DNA of 5,824 nucleotides from an uncultured Collinsella sp. (GTDB taxonomy: Bacteria; Actinomycetota; Coriobacteriia; Coriobacteriales; Coriobacteriaceae): assembly GCA_958446785.1 (NCBI GenBank), contig CAUCXP010000105.1, positions 1 to 5,824 of the forward strand, given 5' to 3'. This document shows, piece after piece, positions 5,488 to 5,824 of the stretch. Within the stretch, counting starts at the first letter, position 1. Every line of letters starts with the position of its first letter. The notes under the pieces are model-generated. The model saw nothing but the letters and a program-made list of their open reading frames with translations, was not told the origin of the DNA and made no database searches. Position numbers and translations under genes: made by a program.

Positions 5488-5824
5488 TACTGCTGCACCT
5501 CCTTGGACCTCGTGGCCTTAAGCTGGATCATAGAGATGGCTACGACCAGGATGCAGAAGATAACCGCCTTGGCCTGGCCAATGCCCTGCCATGCGATGCC
5601 GGCACGCGAGTAGAACGTGTTGTAGATGTTCAGGGCGAGCATCTCGGTGGAGTGCGCGGGGGCACCACCGGTAAGGGCGAGGTTCTGATCGAACAGCTTA
5701 AAGCCGTTGGTGATGGACAGGAACAGGCAGATGGTAATCGTCGGCATCAGGTTAGGGATCTTAACCTTCCAAAACGTCTGCCATGCCGTGGCACCGTCGA
5801 CCTTGGCGGCCTCGATGTAGTCGG
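5487..5824 (-). CDS. Carbohydrate ABC transporter permease, MalF-like (first permease), C-terminal part
   Basis: The last 111 residues of a sugar importer permease; the gene continues beyond the right edge. The frame stays open from the edge to the TAA at 5487-5489, so the in-frame ATG at 5745-5747 is internal and not the start. The first visible residues are the EAA loop, DYIEAAKVDG followed by KIPNL, which contacts the ATPase. Then comes a membrane segment (about ITICLFLSITNGF), the family-typical FDQNLALTGGAP with STEMLALNIYNTFY, and a last membrane segment (about AVIFCILVVAISMIQL) before a short charged tail. The LTGGxP block and the order of the two permeases are typical of CUT1 importers such as MalFG and MsmFG. 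The solute-binding protein gene would be expected further upstream, outside the window. Confidence 0.92.
   Translation of the reverse strand, partial: DYIEAAKVDGATAWQTFWKVKIPNLMPTITICLFLSITNGFKLFDQNLALTGGAPAHSTEMLALNIYNTFYSRAGIAWQGIGQAKAVIFCILVVAISMIQLKATRSKEVQQ
5497..5504 (-). promoter_or_regulatory. Ribosome binding site of the MalG-like permease
   Basis: AAGGAGGT on the minus strand, 9 bases before the ATG at 5487, is a near-perfect match to the 16S rRNA tail. It lies within the last codons of the preceding permease gene and fixes the start at the one-base overlap. Confidence 0.85.

Noticed and set aside
4768..5613. 281-codon open frame on the plus strand opposite the permeases
   Set aside because: Its product is highly charged with no known motif. 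It crosses the junction of two clear permease genes on the other strand.

Overview
The window is high-GC, densely coded bacterial DNA with two converging gene blocks for alpha-glucan and sugar use. Codon choice is strongly GC-biased, Shine-Dalgarno sites are clear, and most genes end in strong GC-rich hairpins. The proteins resemble those of Gram-positive gut bacteria. My best guess is a Coriobacteriia-type actinobacterium such as Collinsella. This is an inference from protein flavour and base composition, with no marker gene to prove it.

Plus strand, 1-2904: the 3' end of a 4-alpha-glucanotransferase gene (malQ, cut by the left edge) is closed by a perfect 11-bp hairpin. A complete alpha-glucan phosphorylase gene (glgP/malP type) follows, with its own ribosome binding site and a classic terminator. 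MalQ rebuilds short maltodextrins into longer chains. The phosphorylase then releases glucose-1-phosphate from those chains.

Middle, 2845-3379: a gene-free stretch of about 535 bases separates the converging blocks. Between the two terminators lies the most unusual thing here: eight copies of a 15-base motif in strictly alternating orientation, one every 40 bases (41 once), separated by spacers of 25 bases (26 once). It can also be read as four tandem ~80-bp imperfect palindromes. I do not recognise it as a named element.

Minus strand, 3268-5824: the 3' part of a carbohydrate ABC importer operon, read right to left. It holds a MalF-like permease (cut by the right edge), a MalG-like permease whose start overlaps the previous stop by one base, and an MsmX/UgpC-type ATPase with an unusual lysine-rich insertion just behind its A-loop tyrosine. 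A GC-rich hairpin lies between the second permease and the ATPase, and a strong terminator ends the operon. The solute-binding protein and the promoter, if present, lie beyond the right edge. With malQ and glgP next door, import of maltodextrins is the simplest guess for the substrate, but nothing visible fixes it.
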